Shown here: piece by piece, positions 22,923 through 35,800 of the stretch | Numbering within the stretch: position 1 is the stretch's first letter | Layout of the letters: each line of letters opens with the position of its first letter | Source: Rhodosporidiobolus odoratus | Taxonomy: Eukaryota; Basidiomycota; Microbotryomycetes; Sporidiobolales; Sporidiobolaceae | Direction of reading: 5' to 3' | DNA length: 64,000 nt | Assembly: GCA_034387635.1 (NCBI GenBank) | Contig: JAOANU010000010.1 | Coordinates: forward strand, 620,001 to 684,000 | Notes under the pieces: generated by a model | Database searches by the model: none | Told to the model about the DNA's origin: nothing | The model's input: the letters and a program-made list of their open reading frames with translations, nothing else | Made by a program: the position numbers and the translations under genes

Positions 22923-25900
22923 TCACCCAACCATCCTAATTCCCCCCTTCATCTCCTCCTCCTCCTCCTCATACACCTCCCTCTCATACCCACGTTGATC
23001 TCGTCGATACCCTCGTCGCCGACCATCATCGTAGCCCAAAACCGGCGTCTCCGTCCACCCCTCCACCTCAGGCTCGCCTTCAACCTCGACCCCCAACCCA
23101 CTCAACCCCGGCGTCTTGGGCAACTCTCCCATCCGACTTCGACTCTTACTCCTCCCAGTCCTAGACGAATCGGTCGAATAGGTTGACCCACTCGACTGGG
23201 TTGATCTCGAAGACGGAGCTCGGGAGAGTCGGTACGAAGCTAGGTGGAGTTGTTTCAAGGTCGGTTTGCCCAGGTGAGGAGACTGGTGAGAAAGATAAGA
23301 GGAAGAGGAGGAGGAGGAGGCGTAGGAGGAGGAGCGTTGCTGCATGGCTGGGGCTTGGAGCAGGAGGGTGGGGTGCACGTCGGTTTGTCTGCGTAGGTTC
23401 GAGGAGGGCGAAAACGGAGTCAGGGATTCGCACGGGATGAAGATCGAAATGGAAAGAGAGAGGACGTACGTGAGGCGGTAAGCGGGAGGCAAGAGGCGTC
23501 GACCGAATTGACTGCATCGAGAACAGAAACGGTTTTGAGAAGGTCAGCCTTTGTAGAAGGAATGAGAGAGAAAGGAACGCACCGATCCACATGATTACTC
23601 GCCAACAACCCCACCGTCATATTGATCACATGAACCCCAACGACCACAAACACGCTCCTGTAAATCCGCAACAACATCCTCCTCTCAAACTCCAACAGAA
23701 CCCCCTTGCAACCCGGAAGAGGCGTTCTAGGATAACAAACCGCACTATAAGCCGCATCATGCCAAGCATTGTAATACCCACAACATCCCAACACCTCTTG
23801 AACTAGATTTCGTTGCAAGGGGGAAAAGGCGCGTGACCAAGCTTCGTCGAGTTTTCCTTCGAGGTTTTGGTGGAAACGTCGGTAGGGGGTGTAGGAGGAT
23901 ATCAGGAGGAAGGCGAGGAGAGGCCAGAGGAGGAAGGTGTACCAGGCCAGGAGGGGTCGGGAGTTGAGTAAGGCGCCTGAGAGACCGAGGAGAGAGATGG
24001 GGAGGAGGAGGACAGAGGTGGCGAGGAGCCCTGTGCAGACCGGAATCGGGTGAGCTCGCACGCTCAGAACACAGTAGGCAGTGGAACGAAAGGGACACAC
24101 AGCCAAATTCTCCGGCTTCAACGAGAAGAGCTACTTCAGCCCCTTCCCAAGCCTTATTATAAGTCGCCAACGCGCAAATCAACCCCGCCAGAGAACACGA
24201 AAAGACCTGCGTACCAAAATCGTCCTATAGAGTCAGCATCCCCCATCCCGAAACGGGGAAAGCCAGACGAGAAGGCGAACGCACGCAAACCGAACTCCCC
24301 ACCAACCCCCATTTAGCCAAAGTCCACTTCTCCTCCCCCCTCTCCTTCTCCTCCGCCGCTCTCTTGGCCAGCCGTTCCTCCCGATTCTTGTGGCGAGAAA
24401 GTCCGAATGCCTCAGTAGTGACAGTTTCCCCTGTTCCTTGCTTAGAGGTCAGGGTTAAAGTCGAAGTCGAAGCTGTCGTTGCGGGCCGGGGTGGTGCAGC
24501 AGCAGCAGGAGGAGGAGGAGGAGGAGGAAGTGAAGGTTGATTGTATATCGGAGAAGGAAGAGGTTTCCTCCTTGACCCGGCCGACCTGACCGATCCCGCC
24601 CTCGTCAACCCCGAACCTGAAGATCTCTGACTAGAAGCCGTAGGCGGTCTAACCCCTCCCCCTCCTCTCCCCAATCCAGTTCCTCCCTCGAGCCCAAATC
24701 CCCTCCCAACAACATGAGTAGCCAACGCCAAATGTTCACTCAACACGAGGGGTCTTCTCGGAAACGTTGCCAACTCTTGCTCGTAAGAAGGGACGGGGAG
24801 TCGACCTGCGCGGAGGGCGGCGGGGACGGGTGGGACTTCCCTCTCCGCCTTGATCCTCATCTTGCCAGCTTCGATCCGACCCGGTGCAGAAACCACCCTT
24901 TCTTCCATGTCCATCCCCGCTCCCCCTCCTCCTCCAGGCAGAGGATCAAGCGTATACCCCTTTTCTGGGATGGGTAAACTCCCCGCTACGCCATGAGTTC
25001 CGTAACGAGAGAGGGGGACAGAGGAGGGGACGGGTGGAAGGATGTGGTGGGGGTGGAGGGAAAGGGGGGGGTTGGAGGAAAGGAGGGGAGGAGGAGGAGG
25101 GGCGCGTTGCGACGGATGCGGAGGGGGTTGCGAGTGAGGTCGGAGGGTGGAGGTAGACGAAGATGAGCAAGAGTTGCGAGAGGTTAGGGAAGAGCCAGGG
25201 CGCGGTCGCGAGAGAGGCCGTTGAGCTACGGCAGAAGGAGGCGGAGCCCGTGTAGGCGCTGGAGCAGGTCGTTGTGGCGCAACGGAAACCGGAGGAGGCG
25301 AAACAAAGGCAGGAGTGATAGTCGCCCCAGAAGAAGAAGAAGAAGAAGAAGCCTCCGACTCGAACGATTGATTCGATAAAGTCTTTTCCAACTCCATGAT
25401 AACCTTTGCTGCGGAACTTGCGAGGGCTAGTACGCTCCCTGGAAGGCCTGAGAGAGCGGAGTGCGTGTTGGTGGAGGAGGTTTGGGACGACGAGGTGGAG
25501 AAGGAGGAAGTGGAAGAGAGGGTTCGACCGAGGGGGGCTGCGGCGGGTTGAGGTCGGTGAGCGGTCGAGGAGAGGCGGAGAGACTGGGCAGGCGGTAAGA
25601 AGGGAACGGCGGGAAGGGGTGAAACGGGGTAGGTGGAAGAGGAACTCGATGGAGCGGGCGGTGGAGGGCAGTAGGAAATGGAGGTGGGGGTCGAATTCAT
25701 CGCGGTGGAGGTATACGCAGCTGGCCTGTATTCAAGTTGCAAGTCGTCAGAACGAAACTGGGGTGGGGAGCGCGGAATGACTTGGGCAGCAGGGGAAACG
25801 TACCGTGGTCCACCGACTTCAACCCTCCCACTCGGAGCCCTCCGCAATCCGAAGTTGCCCCCACCACTACCACTCCTATACGGAGCCGGTCTGACCGTTG

Positions 25901-26270
25901 TCCCCGTATCCACCCTTTCCATCCCCTCTCCCCCTCCCTCCTCTGCACCCACTTCTTCGCGTACACCCTCCTTGGCCCCGTCGCCCACCTCAACCCCCTT
26001 GACAAACCTAATAGTAGGATACAACGACTCTGCAATCGAAAACGTCGGAGATTTGCCCGGATCAGGACTCGCATTGACGGGTCGAATGGAAGAAAAGTCG
26101 AGTTCAAAGACAGATTCGTCGTCTCCGCTCGGGAGTTGAGGGGGCAGTTCGGACGATTCGAGGAGAGGAGTGGTACGCTTCCTGAGGTTGTTTGTGGTTG
26201 AGGTGAAGGAGGAGGAGGGGAGACGGGGAGAAACGGCGGAGGAGGAAGAGGAGGGATAAGCGGGCGGCAT
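22923..26270 (-). CDS. tetraspanin (Tsp2-like) with long disordered N-terminus
   Basis: Integral membrane protein that probably organises membrane microdomains. The chosen start (26270, MPPAYPSSSSSAVSP) precedes a Ser/Pro-rich cytoplasmic region of several hundred residues; an in-frame ATG at 26300 is an alternative. TM1 lies in the segment around KWGLVGSSV and the next exon (AGLICALATYNKAW); TM2 is GLLATSVLLLPISLLGLSGA; TM3 is AWYTFLLWPLLAFLLISSY. The large loop has the diagnostic tetraspanin cysteines: LGCCGYYNAWHDAAYSAVC and LPGCKG. TM4 is VFVVVGVHVINMTVGLLAS. The C-terminal tail is Ser-rich, then acidic (YEEEEEEMKGG) to the stop at 22923. About five introns. Fungal tetraspanins are commonly shorter; the long N-terminal extension is the odd feature. 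Its 3' end is only about 260 bp upstream of CIN1. Confidence 0.8.
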
Positions 26271-27536
26271 GGCCGCAGACGTGATATACGAGTCGAGCAA
26301 GCAGTGCAGAGGCTAGTAACAGTCAAGCGAGCAGCGAGAGCAGAAGGAGCAGGAAACAACAGAGTATGAGTGGACTGAGTGGTTCGCAAACTGACCAGAG
26401 TTGAGTGAATTCGGGTTTCGACTGCGGGGTGGACATTGTTTGGTGCACGCAAGCAAAGGCTTGGACACCACTTGTGTTTGTTGTGCTTGTAGATACCCAT
26501 CGCTTCATCCACTGCGAGCATCTTGAGAGCGCCAACATCGCCTGCGTGGCTCACGGGCAGCCAGACGAAGTCTCGACGTCAACCCGCCCGGCAACACCGT
26601 GCAGACGCCCACCGCCAGCAGCTATGGGGCATGAAAGCATCAAGACTCGCGCTGGAGGGGGATGAAGAATGGCTACTGGCGGCGGGAAGAGGCATCGAGA
26701 CGACGCGGCAAGGTTGAAATCTGAGAGGTCGCTCGAAGCGGGCGGGAGTCGAGCGCACAGCAGGGCATCCAGCTACGCCAGCTCAGAGGGTAGACAGCAC
26801 GGAGCGTTCCCATCTCGTCAACCTTGTTCACCTCGACCGCCGTCGTCATCTCGGGGTGGCACCGGCAGCTTCGGAGTTGAAATTGGGACGCGTCCGAGGC
26901 GGCATTGAGACGGTCGAACTTGTGTATGTGGCTTCGGCAGGGATGGGTAGGGAGGAACAGGTGAATGGGCCAAAGTTGGATGATGTCAGGATGATGGGGG
27001 TCAGGGTTCGGGCGAAGCAAGGCGGCACAGGCAGTAGGGTGAGCGGGATCAGGGGGAGCAGTAGGTAGGTCAGAGGTTTGTAATGGAGGGTGGTGGTGCG
27101 GGTGATCCCTAAATTTCTTGTTTCGGGGCCCTCGTCTCTCGATTGCAATCGCTCAATTCCCTCTCTCGCTCTCTCGTGCTGCTGTACTGAACCCGTGCGG
27201 GTACTCTGTCAAACTCGGAGACTGCAGTGTGGGCTCTACAGTTCAAGGCAGGAATAGACTGCGCACCCACCTCGTCCCTTGCCAGGCACCAACTGCGTGC
27301 ACCTTCTCCTCTTGGAACCTCTCCTCTTCTTTCCCTTCCCTCTCTCTTTCGCTGCCGTCGCTCTACCTACACCAGCAACCCCAGTACAACACTCGTTTAC
27401 CCGTTACTCCCCTCCCTTTGCGCCAGGTTGCGCCACCTCTCTTGCCTCGTCCCTTCTCTCGCCTGCTCGACAAAAGCGCGTTCACTCTGCATTCAAACGC
27501 GTTTGGGCCCTCACCCGACCCTCCATCTGAGCAACC
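26271..27536. promoter_or_regulatory. long divergent intergenic region (tetraspanin / MSB2)
   Basis: About 1.27 kb between the tetraspanin start (minus) and the mucin start (plus). Open frames at 26405-26717 and 26673-27148 show no domain, no clean splice structure and mixed frames. The right third (27,120-27,530) is C/T-rich like other plus-strand promoters here. A small uncharacterised gene cannot be excluded. Confidence 0.45.
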
Positions 27537-30500
27537 ATGCGAACAGTACTCTGGCTACTTGCACTAGCTGCTACCACCACTGCCCCTGCCCCAGTCGACG
27601 CTCGCAACTTTCGACTCGGATTCGCCGCAGGCACCCACGACTCACTAGATAACACCGAGGTCAATGCCACTGGCAACGACGGGGCAAAGGTCAGGAGGGC
27701 AAGGGAGTTCGGCAGCATCACTCGGAGCCAAGGATGGATGCACCGCAGAGCAGACGGCGATGACACAGAGGACGAAGGAGTGTTGGCACGTACGTTCCAT
27801 TCCTTCTTCTTTCTTCCTGCCCTTGAACCCCCCTCCGACCGGTATGACCACTATGTTCCGCATGAGGCGATCACTCTTGCTCCCCGACCCCACGAGGTCG
27901 TCTAGCTTGCATTTTGCAGGATTCCGGTGTTGACCGTTGATTTGGCCTCGCATTCGCTTCGCGTCCCCCGCGGCTTCTCCCCTTACTCGCGCACAGGTCT
28001 CGCCTCCATCCGCTCGTCCATCTCTGCCGCACGGTACAACGCTACCGCTTCCGCGTCAAACTCATCTGATGTCGCCTCTTCCACCACCACCACCACCACC
28101 TCCCGCCTTCCGTCTTCCTCAGCCTCCTCGACAACAACCACGGAAGCGGAAAGCACGACTACCTCGTTCTGGTCACCGGTAGAGACGAGCACGACCACCA
28201 CCACGACGAGCCGAAGAAGCACGACCTCTTCCGCTGAGGAAGGGGAGCGAACAAGGGGGTCGAGCACTGTTGCCTCCTCTTCCTCTCTTTCGTCCTCCAC
28301 CTCCACGACTAGTCCACGGGCCCCATCCACAAGCGAGATTCAAACTACCACGACTGAAGAAGCCACGTCGACTAGCTCTTCGTTCACCGCTCCCGAGCCT
28401 TCGACGACTTCGAGTAAAGGAGGGTTGGTGAGCGAACTTGTGGGCGGATTGCTTGGTTCTTCCTCCACATCTGCGACTTCTACCGAGTCGGCTCCGACTA
28501 CCAGTTCGACCTCAAGCTCGTCCTCGACGGCGGAGGCGTCGTCAACTTTGGCTAGCACGAGCCCAAAAGCGGAGAATACGGAGGCCGAGACGACGACTGC
28601 AGACGCGGAGAGTAGCAGTGAACGGTCGGCGAGTAGCTCCGCGCCTTCGACTTCGAGCACGAGTTCGAGCGCGTATGCTGGGGTCATCGATCAACTCGGT
28701 ACGCTCTGAATTCTCTCCTCATTGCCGCCGGACCGACTGTACGGTCGATACCGCGAACCGTGGCTGACAACCTTCGTACCTTGTGAACTCAGGCGGAATC
28801 CTCGGTCCCTCCTCCACCACTTCCCAATCCGCCTCCGCCTCCGAATCGACCTCCTCCCCTTCGGCTACTTCTTCATCCTTCGAGGGAGGAATCGCTATCC
28901 CTATCTTCGGCTCTGCCTCCTCTACTTCGCCCTCGTCTTCGAGCAGTTCGACCCTCGCGTCCTCCTCCTCTTCTTCCTCTTCGCCACCCGAGAGCGACAG
29001 CACCTCGTCCTCCTCGACACCTTTGAGCAATCCGACCACTACCACCTCCGAAAGCGCGAGCTCAAGCAGCAACGGCGGAGGAGGGGGCCTCCTCTCCTCC
29101 ATCCTCATAGGCCCTTCTTCTACCGCTTCTTCCTCTTCCGCCTCCTCAACCGCTCAGTCGGACGAGGAGTCTAGCAGCAGCAGCAGCAGCAGCAGGAGCG
29201 CGGGAGACAGTTCCTCCTCTCCAGCGGCGTCGCGTACTAGTGACGGTCTTGGAGCCACCATTCCCATCATCGGTGGTGGCGTTTCATCCTCTTCCACCTC
29301 TGAGCCCGATGAGACACCAACGTCCGAGGTTACTCGTTCCGCTTCCTCAAGGTCGGCGTCTGCGGCGGCGTCGGCGGTTGAGACGGATGAAGTACCGAGT
29401 GCGAGTGAGGGAGTTGGGATTTCGTCGATCGGAGTTGGCGCTGGAGCTAGTGCGAGCGTTAGCGAAGGAGACGGAGAAGGGGAGAGCGGTTCAGCGTCGT
29501 CTACTCAGGCGCAGGGTTCTTCGTCTTCTTCCTCGCGTCCATCCTCAGCCTCGACTACCGCCTCAGCTTCGCCGTCTCGCGCGAACGAGAGCGCCGGTCT
29601 CAGTACCACCCGCCTTCCCATCACCAGCAGCGCGGGCGCGAACGCGAGTGAGTCAGACGATGATGAGGGAGGTCTTGGGGGGATCATTGGGGGAGTTACT
29701 TCGACTTTGCTAGGTGGCGTGGATGGTGCGGGGGAGGGGTCGTCGACTGGGTTCTCTGGTTCCACCTCTGCCTCGGCGACTTTGTCTACGTCTGGTGCGG
29801 AGGAGAGCAGGTCGTCGACTTCGGGTGCGGACGAGAGCGGGAGCGAGAGTGAGAGTTCGACGAGTCCGAACGCGTCAGCCCCACCTACGGCTACGTCGAG
29901 CTTCGCGGTCGGCACGGGAGTCGGGGGAGGAAACGCGACCTTCTCGTCGGTTGTTGGTGAGGGTTCTTCCTCGTCCTCGTCGAGGTTCGAGTCGGGGTCG
30001 GGAGTAGCGACCGCGCCTATCACCGCTAGTGTCAGTGGTAGCGAGGGGTCGGCGCCGGCTCAGACGGCGTCAGCTTCTGGATCAGCCGGTTCCTCGTCGT
30101 CGTCCGGTCCTTCGACCATCTCGTCCTCCGCCCCCGCCTCGTCATCGTCATCGTCGTCATCCACGAGCAGCGATAACGGCTTCGACTGGGTTCCCACTTC
30201 AAGTCTCCTCATCAACCGCCCTTCCGCCACTTCCTCCCCGTCGACCTCCGAATCCGACTCGGCAGCAGGAAGCGCGCCCACGACCGCTCCGGACGCTTCG
30301 TCCTCCTCGAGCGTTGATGCCGGTCGACAAGGTGCTTCTACGGCGACTGGTCGGGATGGGAAAGTCAGCGTAACGATCACGAGCCAGGCGTCGTTCCCTA
30401 CCAACCTCCCTTCGCGTATCATTCCTGCGTCCGACTCGACCGACTCGACCGATGGAACAACCGGATCAGCAGCCAACGCTCTCGCCGCTCAAGACAAGGT

Positions 30501-31722
30501 TGCTACGACTCAAATCTCGATCCTCATCGACGACTCGATGCCCTGGTCTTGGGTGGTTGACAACTCGGACGCTTCGGGTCAAATCTTTTATTACGTCCCT
30601 ATCGTCCTCACTTCAGCGCTCAACATCTCCCTCTCGACCCTCGATACGGTCGCTCTACAAGCTTACCAACAGACTAGAGCGGATGGAAGTTCGGAGATCT
30701 TGACGGTTTTCCTGGGGGAGTTGCCGAGTACTTATGTGGACGCGCTTCAAGCCATGGTGAGTACTCCTACGTCGCCCGTCTACACTCAAGATGGTCTACC
30801 TGGTCAATTGGCCAAAACCTTTGTCTCGACATTCTCCGTCACTTCGTTCGCCTCCACTTCGGGATCCACCGGCGACGATTCGACCGATGGCGCCGCATCG
30901 AGTGGGAGTGAGAGTTCTGGCTCTTCGTCGTCGTCGTCGAATGGGGGGATGAGCGACAAGGACAAGAAGATTGTCATTGCCGTCGTCGTTTCCGGGGGAG
31001 TGATCCTACTCTTGATTGCGGGGTACTTTGCTTTCCGAGCTACCACAAGTGGGGCGATCAAACTCTCTTCTTCTCCGAGACCTGGTCAAGGCGCAGGGGC
31101 AGGAATGGGAGGGTGGGATGGGAGGGATATGCAGCAGCAGCGGGAAGGAGAGAATGGAGGGTTGAGAGGGTTTTATCTCACTCCTGCGGCGAGGCAGAGA
31201 GGTGGGAGTTTGTCGTCGACTTCGACTGCTTCCACCGGGGCTTCGGCGGCCAACTACAACGCCAACACGTACCGCTCTCATCCGACTTCGCCCTACCACT
31301 ATAACCATGCCGCCTCGCCTTCTTTCTCTTCCGACCGTGATCGCGACAGAGCAGGAGGGGGGGATCAGAGGTCGAGTTGGTGGCGCTTCTCGCGGGGGTC
31401 GTCTTCCGACGACCATCATGCCGCGCATCAGCATCTGGGGTATGGAGGAGCTGGAGGGGTTGGGGGAGTAGGCCTTGCGCTTGGGGGAGGGGATACGGTC
31501 AGGGAGGGACCGAGACGGGTGCAGATTGTTAGGGGGGCGGATGGGAGAGTCGGGATGGGTCAGATTGGAAGGTACGTTTCCGTTCCTTTTCTTCTTCCCT
31601 CTTTTTTCTTTTTCTCTTTTCTGAAGCTTTCCTGGCTTTTTGCTCGCTCGCGGGAGCTGACTTGGATTTGTGGTTCACGTGTGTGCAGACCTGTTCCCCA
31701 GTCAAATTCGTTACTCCTCTAG
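27537..31722 (+). CDS. MSB2: Msb2-like signalling mucin, single-pass membrane protein
   Basis: Probable cell-surface sensor upstream of a Cdc42/MAPK pathway, as Msb2 proteins are in fungi. Four exons (27537-27789, 27997-28698, 28793-31571, 31689-31722) sum to 1,255 codons plus stop. The intron-1 acceptor at 27996 was chosen because the nearer CAG at 27919 gives a stop. A signal peptide (RTVLWLLALAATTTAPAPVDA) is followed by roughly 800 residues dominated by Ser/Thr, a presumed O-glycosylated mucin stalk. A folded juxtamembrane domain at about 884-1000 includes ISILIDDSMPWSWVVDNSD and FYYVPIVLTSALNISLSTL, the part that resembles the conserved Msb2 extracellular domain. A transmembrane helix (IVIAVVVSGGVILLLIAGYFAF, about 1042-1065) and a tail of about 190 residues (Gly/Ser/His-rich, ending PVPQSNSLLL) follow. 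The MSB2 assignment rests on architecture and that domain. Confidence 0.75.
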
Positions 31723-32808
31723 GCTCTCCGACTTCCCATGGGCGTGTTTCCTTCTCTTTTTCGTCTTTGCCATCAGTACCACCTCACAAACCACCACCCC
31801 TTTCACCCGGAACTTATGTGAATTCACTCCCACCTACCTCCCGATACCCAGTACCTTCTCTTTGTCGCTTGTTCGACTCTCGTCACTCGTTCCAAATCGT
31901 CGACAAACTTCGAACTCGACTGTCAGCTACTATGGACTTTTCCGCATGCATCTCCCCTTCTTATCCCCTCTTTTCTTCTCCTCAGTTCTGTTTTCGGTTG
32001 TTAGCAATCTTTTCTTTTCTCTTGTCCTACGCCCCTTCGCCTCACATCTTCCCCCCTTCCCCACCTCCGGCTTTGTTTTCGTCTCAATCGTGCGCGCTTG
32101 ACGCTGCTGCCCACCCCTCTCTTCTTCTTCTTCTTCTTCCTACACATCCTTCCCTTCCCCTCCAGTTCTACTTCCCAATGCTGCGCGTTGTTTCCTTTCT
32201 GTCCTCTTATTCTCCTACTCACTCCTTCTTCGTCGTTTCCGCTCTTTGTAGGCGGCCTTGATGGCTTGCTTCCCCATTTTTCCCCCTCTTCTTTCTCTTC
32301 GTACTTAGTACTTAGTGAGGTGACGCAATCGGGTTGGTCCTGTTTCTTGGTATTGCTTGGCTTGTCGAGTGCCAGAGGGATCAGGGAACCAGACGAAAGG
32401 GAAAGAAAAAAAAGGGAACGAGCGATTTTCGTCGCTGGAATGGGAATTGTCAGAGGCGCGCGTTGACCGACGACTTACGTGTGCTGTTGAGAGGCTCTTG
32501 TAGCGGGGTACAGTGCCGTACAATGAGTTGATGGAGAAGTCGATTTCCCCCCCACTCTGGCTTTCTTCTCCCGCTCAGTCCTCTCTGTCTCCCTGCACCC
32601 CTCAAACTCGCAGATCAGACTACATCGACCGCCATATAGCATCAAACACACTCCTCCAGGCTCGTACACCTCTCTCACCCTTTCCCCGTGAGTCGTCGCT
32701 TCAATCCAAGGGTCCCCATCGTCATCCCCACCGAACTCAGACTCACTCACTCTCTACACAGCCCAAGCATCCACACACTTACCTATCCATTCTACTATCT
32801 GTACCAGC
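31723..32808. other. intergenic between MSB2 and BBC1 (same strand)
   Basis: T/C-rich 3' flank of the mucin gene followed by the presumed BBC1 promoter. The open frames at 31662-32261 and 32098-32466 are low-complexity Phe/Leu/Ser/Pro translations of pyrimidine-rich DNA. No RNA gene seen. Confidence 0.4.
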
Positions 32809-35800
32809 ATGGGCGATTACCCCTATTCCGCCCTGGCCACCCTCAAATACAAACCCCCTCCAAACCCTTCATCTGCCTCGTCCGATACACCCGACTTTGC
32901 CTTTTCCAAGGGTGACCGTCTCACCGTTTTGGCTCAAGCGGACGATGATGGAGATTGGTTGCAGGGAGAGACGGAGGAAGGCGTAAAGGGGGTTTTCCCG
33001 GCTAGTTTCGTTACGAGGATCGAGGAGGACGAGGCGAAAACGGGCGAGGAGGAGGAGACGGCACCGTTGCAGCAGGCTATCGAGCAGGGCGTCAAGGAGA
33101 ATGAAGCAGAGTTCCAGACGGAGGAAGGCGAGCCAAAGGTGGAGGAACGGCAACAAGCAGTGTCAGAAGCAGAATCCTCCTCTCCTTCCGACGTTCCTCC
33201 CTCTTCCACCTCGCCTCCCGTTCGAGCTACACAGTCGTCCCCTCCAGCCTCCTCTCCCAACCCCCCTCCTCCTGCCAAAAAACCCTCCGGACTGCAAGCC
33301 CGCCTAGCCTTCTTCCAACAACAAGCCGAAGCCGCAGCTCCTTCTCAACCGCCTCCTGTTCCTCGCAAGCCGATAGGTGGGGGTTGGAAACGCCCTGTGC
33401 CGCCTCCCAAGTCTGCTGCTGATGCAGGCCCGGAACCTTCTCCTTCCACATCTGCACTACCGCCTCCTTCTCTCGCCCGCGCTCCTTCATCTTTCTCGAC
33501 TTCACACGACCCCCCGCCTGAGAAGAGCGAAACGGGTTCGGGCTCAGGATCGGGTTTCTCAGCGGCCGACGCACAAGAATCCGTCGCCCGTGGAGGTGGC
33601 TCCCTCAAGGATCGGATCGCCGCGTTGCAAGGGATGAAACTGGATCAGAATACGGGCGGGGAACCGGGGAGGGCGCCTCTCGTTAAACCTTGGAAGAAAA
33701 AGGTGGTCGAGGAGGAGGAAGACAAGGTTGAAGAGACGGAAGTAAAGGATCAAGAGCCTGGGATGGGAGAGACGACGGAGAAGAGTCAGGGTGGGGAGGT
33801 ACCGGGTTTTGGACCGGCTGAGACTGAAGGTGAGGAGGAGACCGAGGGGAAGGAGGAGGAAGGGGTAGTGGTTATGCCGGGGGCTGAGGGATTGGAGGGA
33901 GAAAGAGATACAGTGGAGGGGGAGGTGGAGAAGGCTGACGAAGAGCAGGACGAGAAGGTTGATGTTAGCGCTACAGAAGCTGTAGAGCAGGCCCCTGTCG
34001 CTGGCCAGGCCGAAGAGGAAGCTTCCACTCTCTCCGGGGTGGGGGAACCTCAGGACGATTCCGCATCTCCCGCCGTCGAACGCACCACAATTCCAGCGAC
34101 CGAGGAGGACGACCAGCCCGCCATCGTAGCATCCGGCATTCCCACCGACGCCGCAGAAAGCGAAGCGGCCCAACGCTCCGTCATCGCAGCTCGGATGGCC
34201 GGTTTGGGAGGCCAACGTATGGGAGGTCTTCCCTCTTCCTCTGGCGGCGACAAAGGTAATGGGGGAGGAGGAAGCGTCCCTATCCCTGCTCTGCCTAAGC
34301 GAGCGGCGGGACCGAGGAGGAATCGCGCGCCCAAGTCGGCTCCTGCGCCTGCCGAAATCGAGGTGAAGGAAGTGAAGAAGGAGGCTCCAGAGGGTGGGGA
34401 TGATGAAAGCGAGGGCGTGAAGGAGACGAGTGGAGTCGAGAGCGTTGAGGGACAGGTGATGCAGCCGCCTGCTGAAGAGGTCGAGGATTCGCAGCCGAAG
34501 CAGGAGGTGCAAGAGAGGGAAGGTGACGTTCTCGCTTCGATGGGAGGCGGGGTTGTTTCCCTCCTCTCGCGCATGGGCGGCGATGACAGCGATGACGGCG
34601 ACGAGCCGAAGAAGGGTGCGGCTTTCGACGACGACGACGACGATTTTGAGACGCCTCCGGCACCGGCTGCCAAGGTCGACGTCGAGGAGCCGCGCGAAGA
34701 GTCGGTTGAGAAGGCCACCCTCCCAGCGCAAGCTACTGGTGAAGAGGAGGAAGCTCTTCCTTCGAGCGAGCACGTGCAGGCCAAGCCGGATAAAGAAGAG
34801 ACGATTGTCAACGGAGGCGTCGAATCTATGCCTACCAAGGCGGACGAGCCCGCTGTTTCAGCCTCTCCTCCTCCTGCGCCGCCCTCTCGTCCGCCAATCC
34901 CGCCTCCCTTCGTCCGCGAGCCCTCTGATCTCCCTCCTCCTCGCTCGCCTTCCCCCGCTTCGCAGGAAGACCCCGAAGCCGACGAGCCGACTCCCGCCTC
35001 CCCTCGCCCTCTTCCGAAAGGTCGTCCGCCTATCCCCTCCCTCCCACCCTCTCTCTTCTCCCAGCGCGAAGCTCAAACCCCCGCCGCATCCGCTCCTTCT
35101 TCTCCAATCCTCTCTGCCGCCGGTGCAGCTCTCGAGAAAGCCCAAAGCGCAGCTGAAGACCAAAACGGTGAGGGAGAAGGTCCCATAAAGCCCCCCATGC
35201 CCGTTCATCCACCTCGTGGAGACCTCCCCGCCGTCATCACCGCTTCTGAACGAGCCTTCATCCTCTCTCAACCCGAAATTCTCAGTCCAGCCGAAGAAGC
35301 CTTTGATGAATCCACCGCCGGAGTCGAGGTCAACGCTCCTTCGGTCGCAAAGATTGCGGAAGGTCATTCGAAACAGGAGGAAGAGGTTGGAGTGGAGACC
35401 GGGGGGATGAAAGAGGCTCATAAACCTAAGGAGAGGGATAAAAGGGAGGAGGGAGTCGCTACTCCGGCTTTTGAACAACCTGAGCCGAATCTTGCGGCCG
35501 GGGCGCAGGCGGGCGAGAAGAAGAAGGGTGGAGGTGTGGGGGATTTGAGGAAGGAGTTGGCGGGGAGGTTGGCGCCTCTTGCGGCGGATCAGACGAAAAC
35601 CGGGGGGGTCAGTCCTCCTTCGCGGGCGGTTCCCGCTGCGCAGGAGAGCGGCGAGGCCACATCGTCGGAGACTGAAGTGCGTGAGGAGACGGAGGCGCGT
35701 GGCTCGGGAGGAGAGGGAGCGGAGCAGGAGGAGGAAGATCCGGAACAAGCTCGTAGGAGGGCTTTGGCGGCGAGGATGGCCAAGTTGGGTGGGGTGGGCA

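Noticed and set aside
27920..27996. MSB2 exon 2 starting right after the CAG at 27919
   Set aside because: With the GTACGT donor at 27790 this join reads into a TGA within five codons; the acceptor at 27996 keeps the frame and makes the total length divisible by three.
33559..34773. 404-codon open frame on the minus strand
   Set aside because: Antisense shadow of the acidic Glu/Asp-rich part of BBC1; Leu/Arg-rich composition and no domain.
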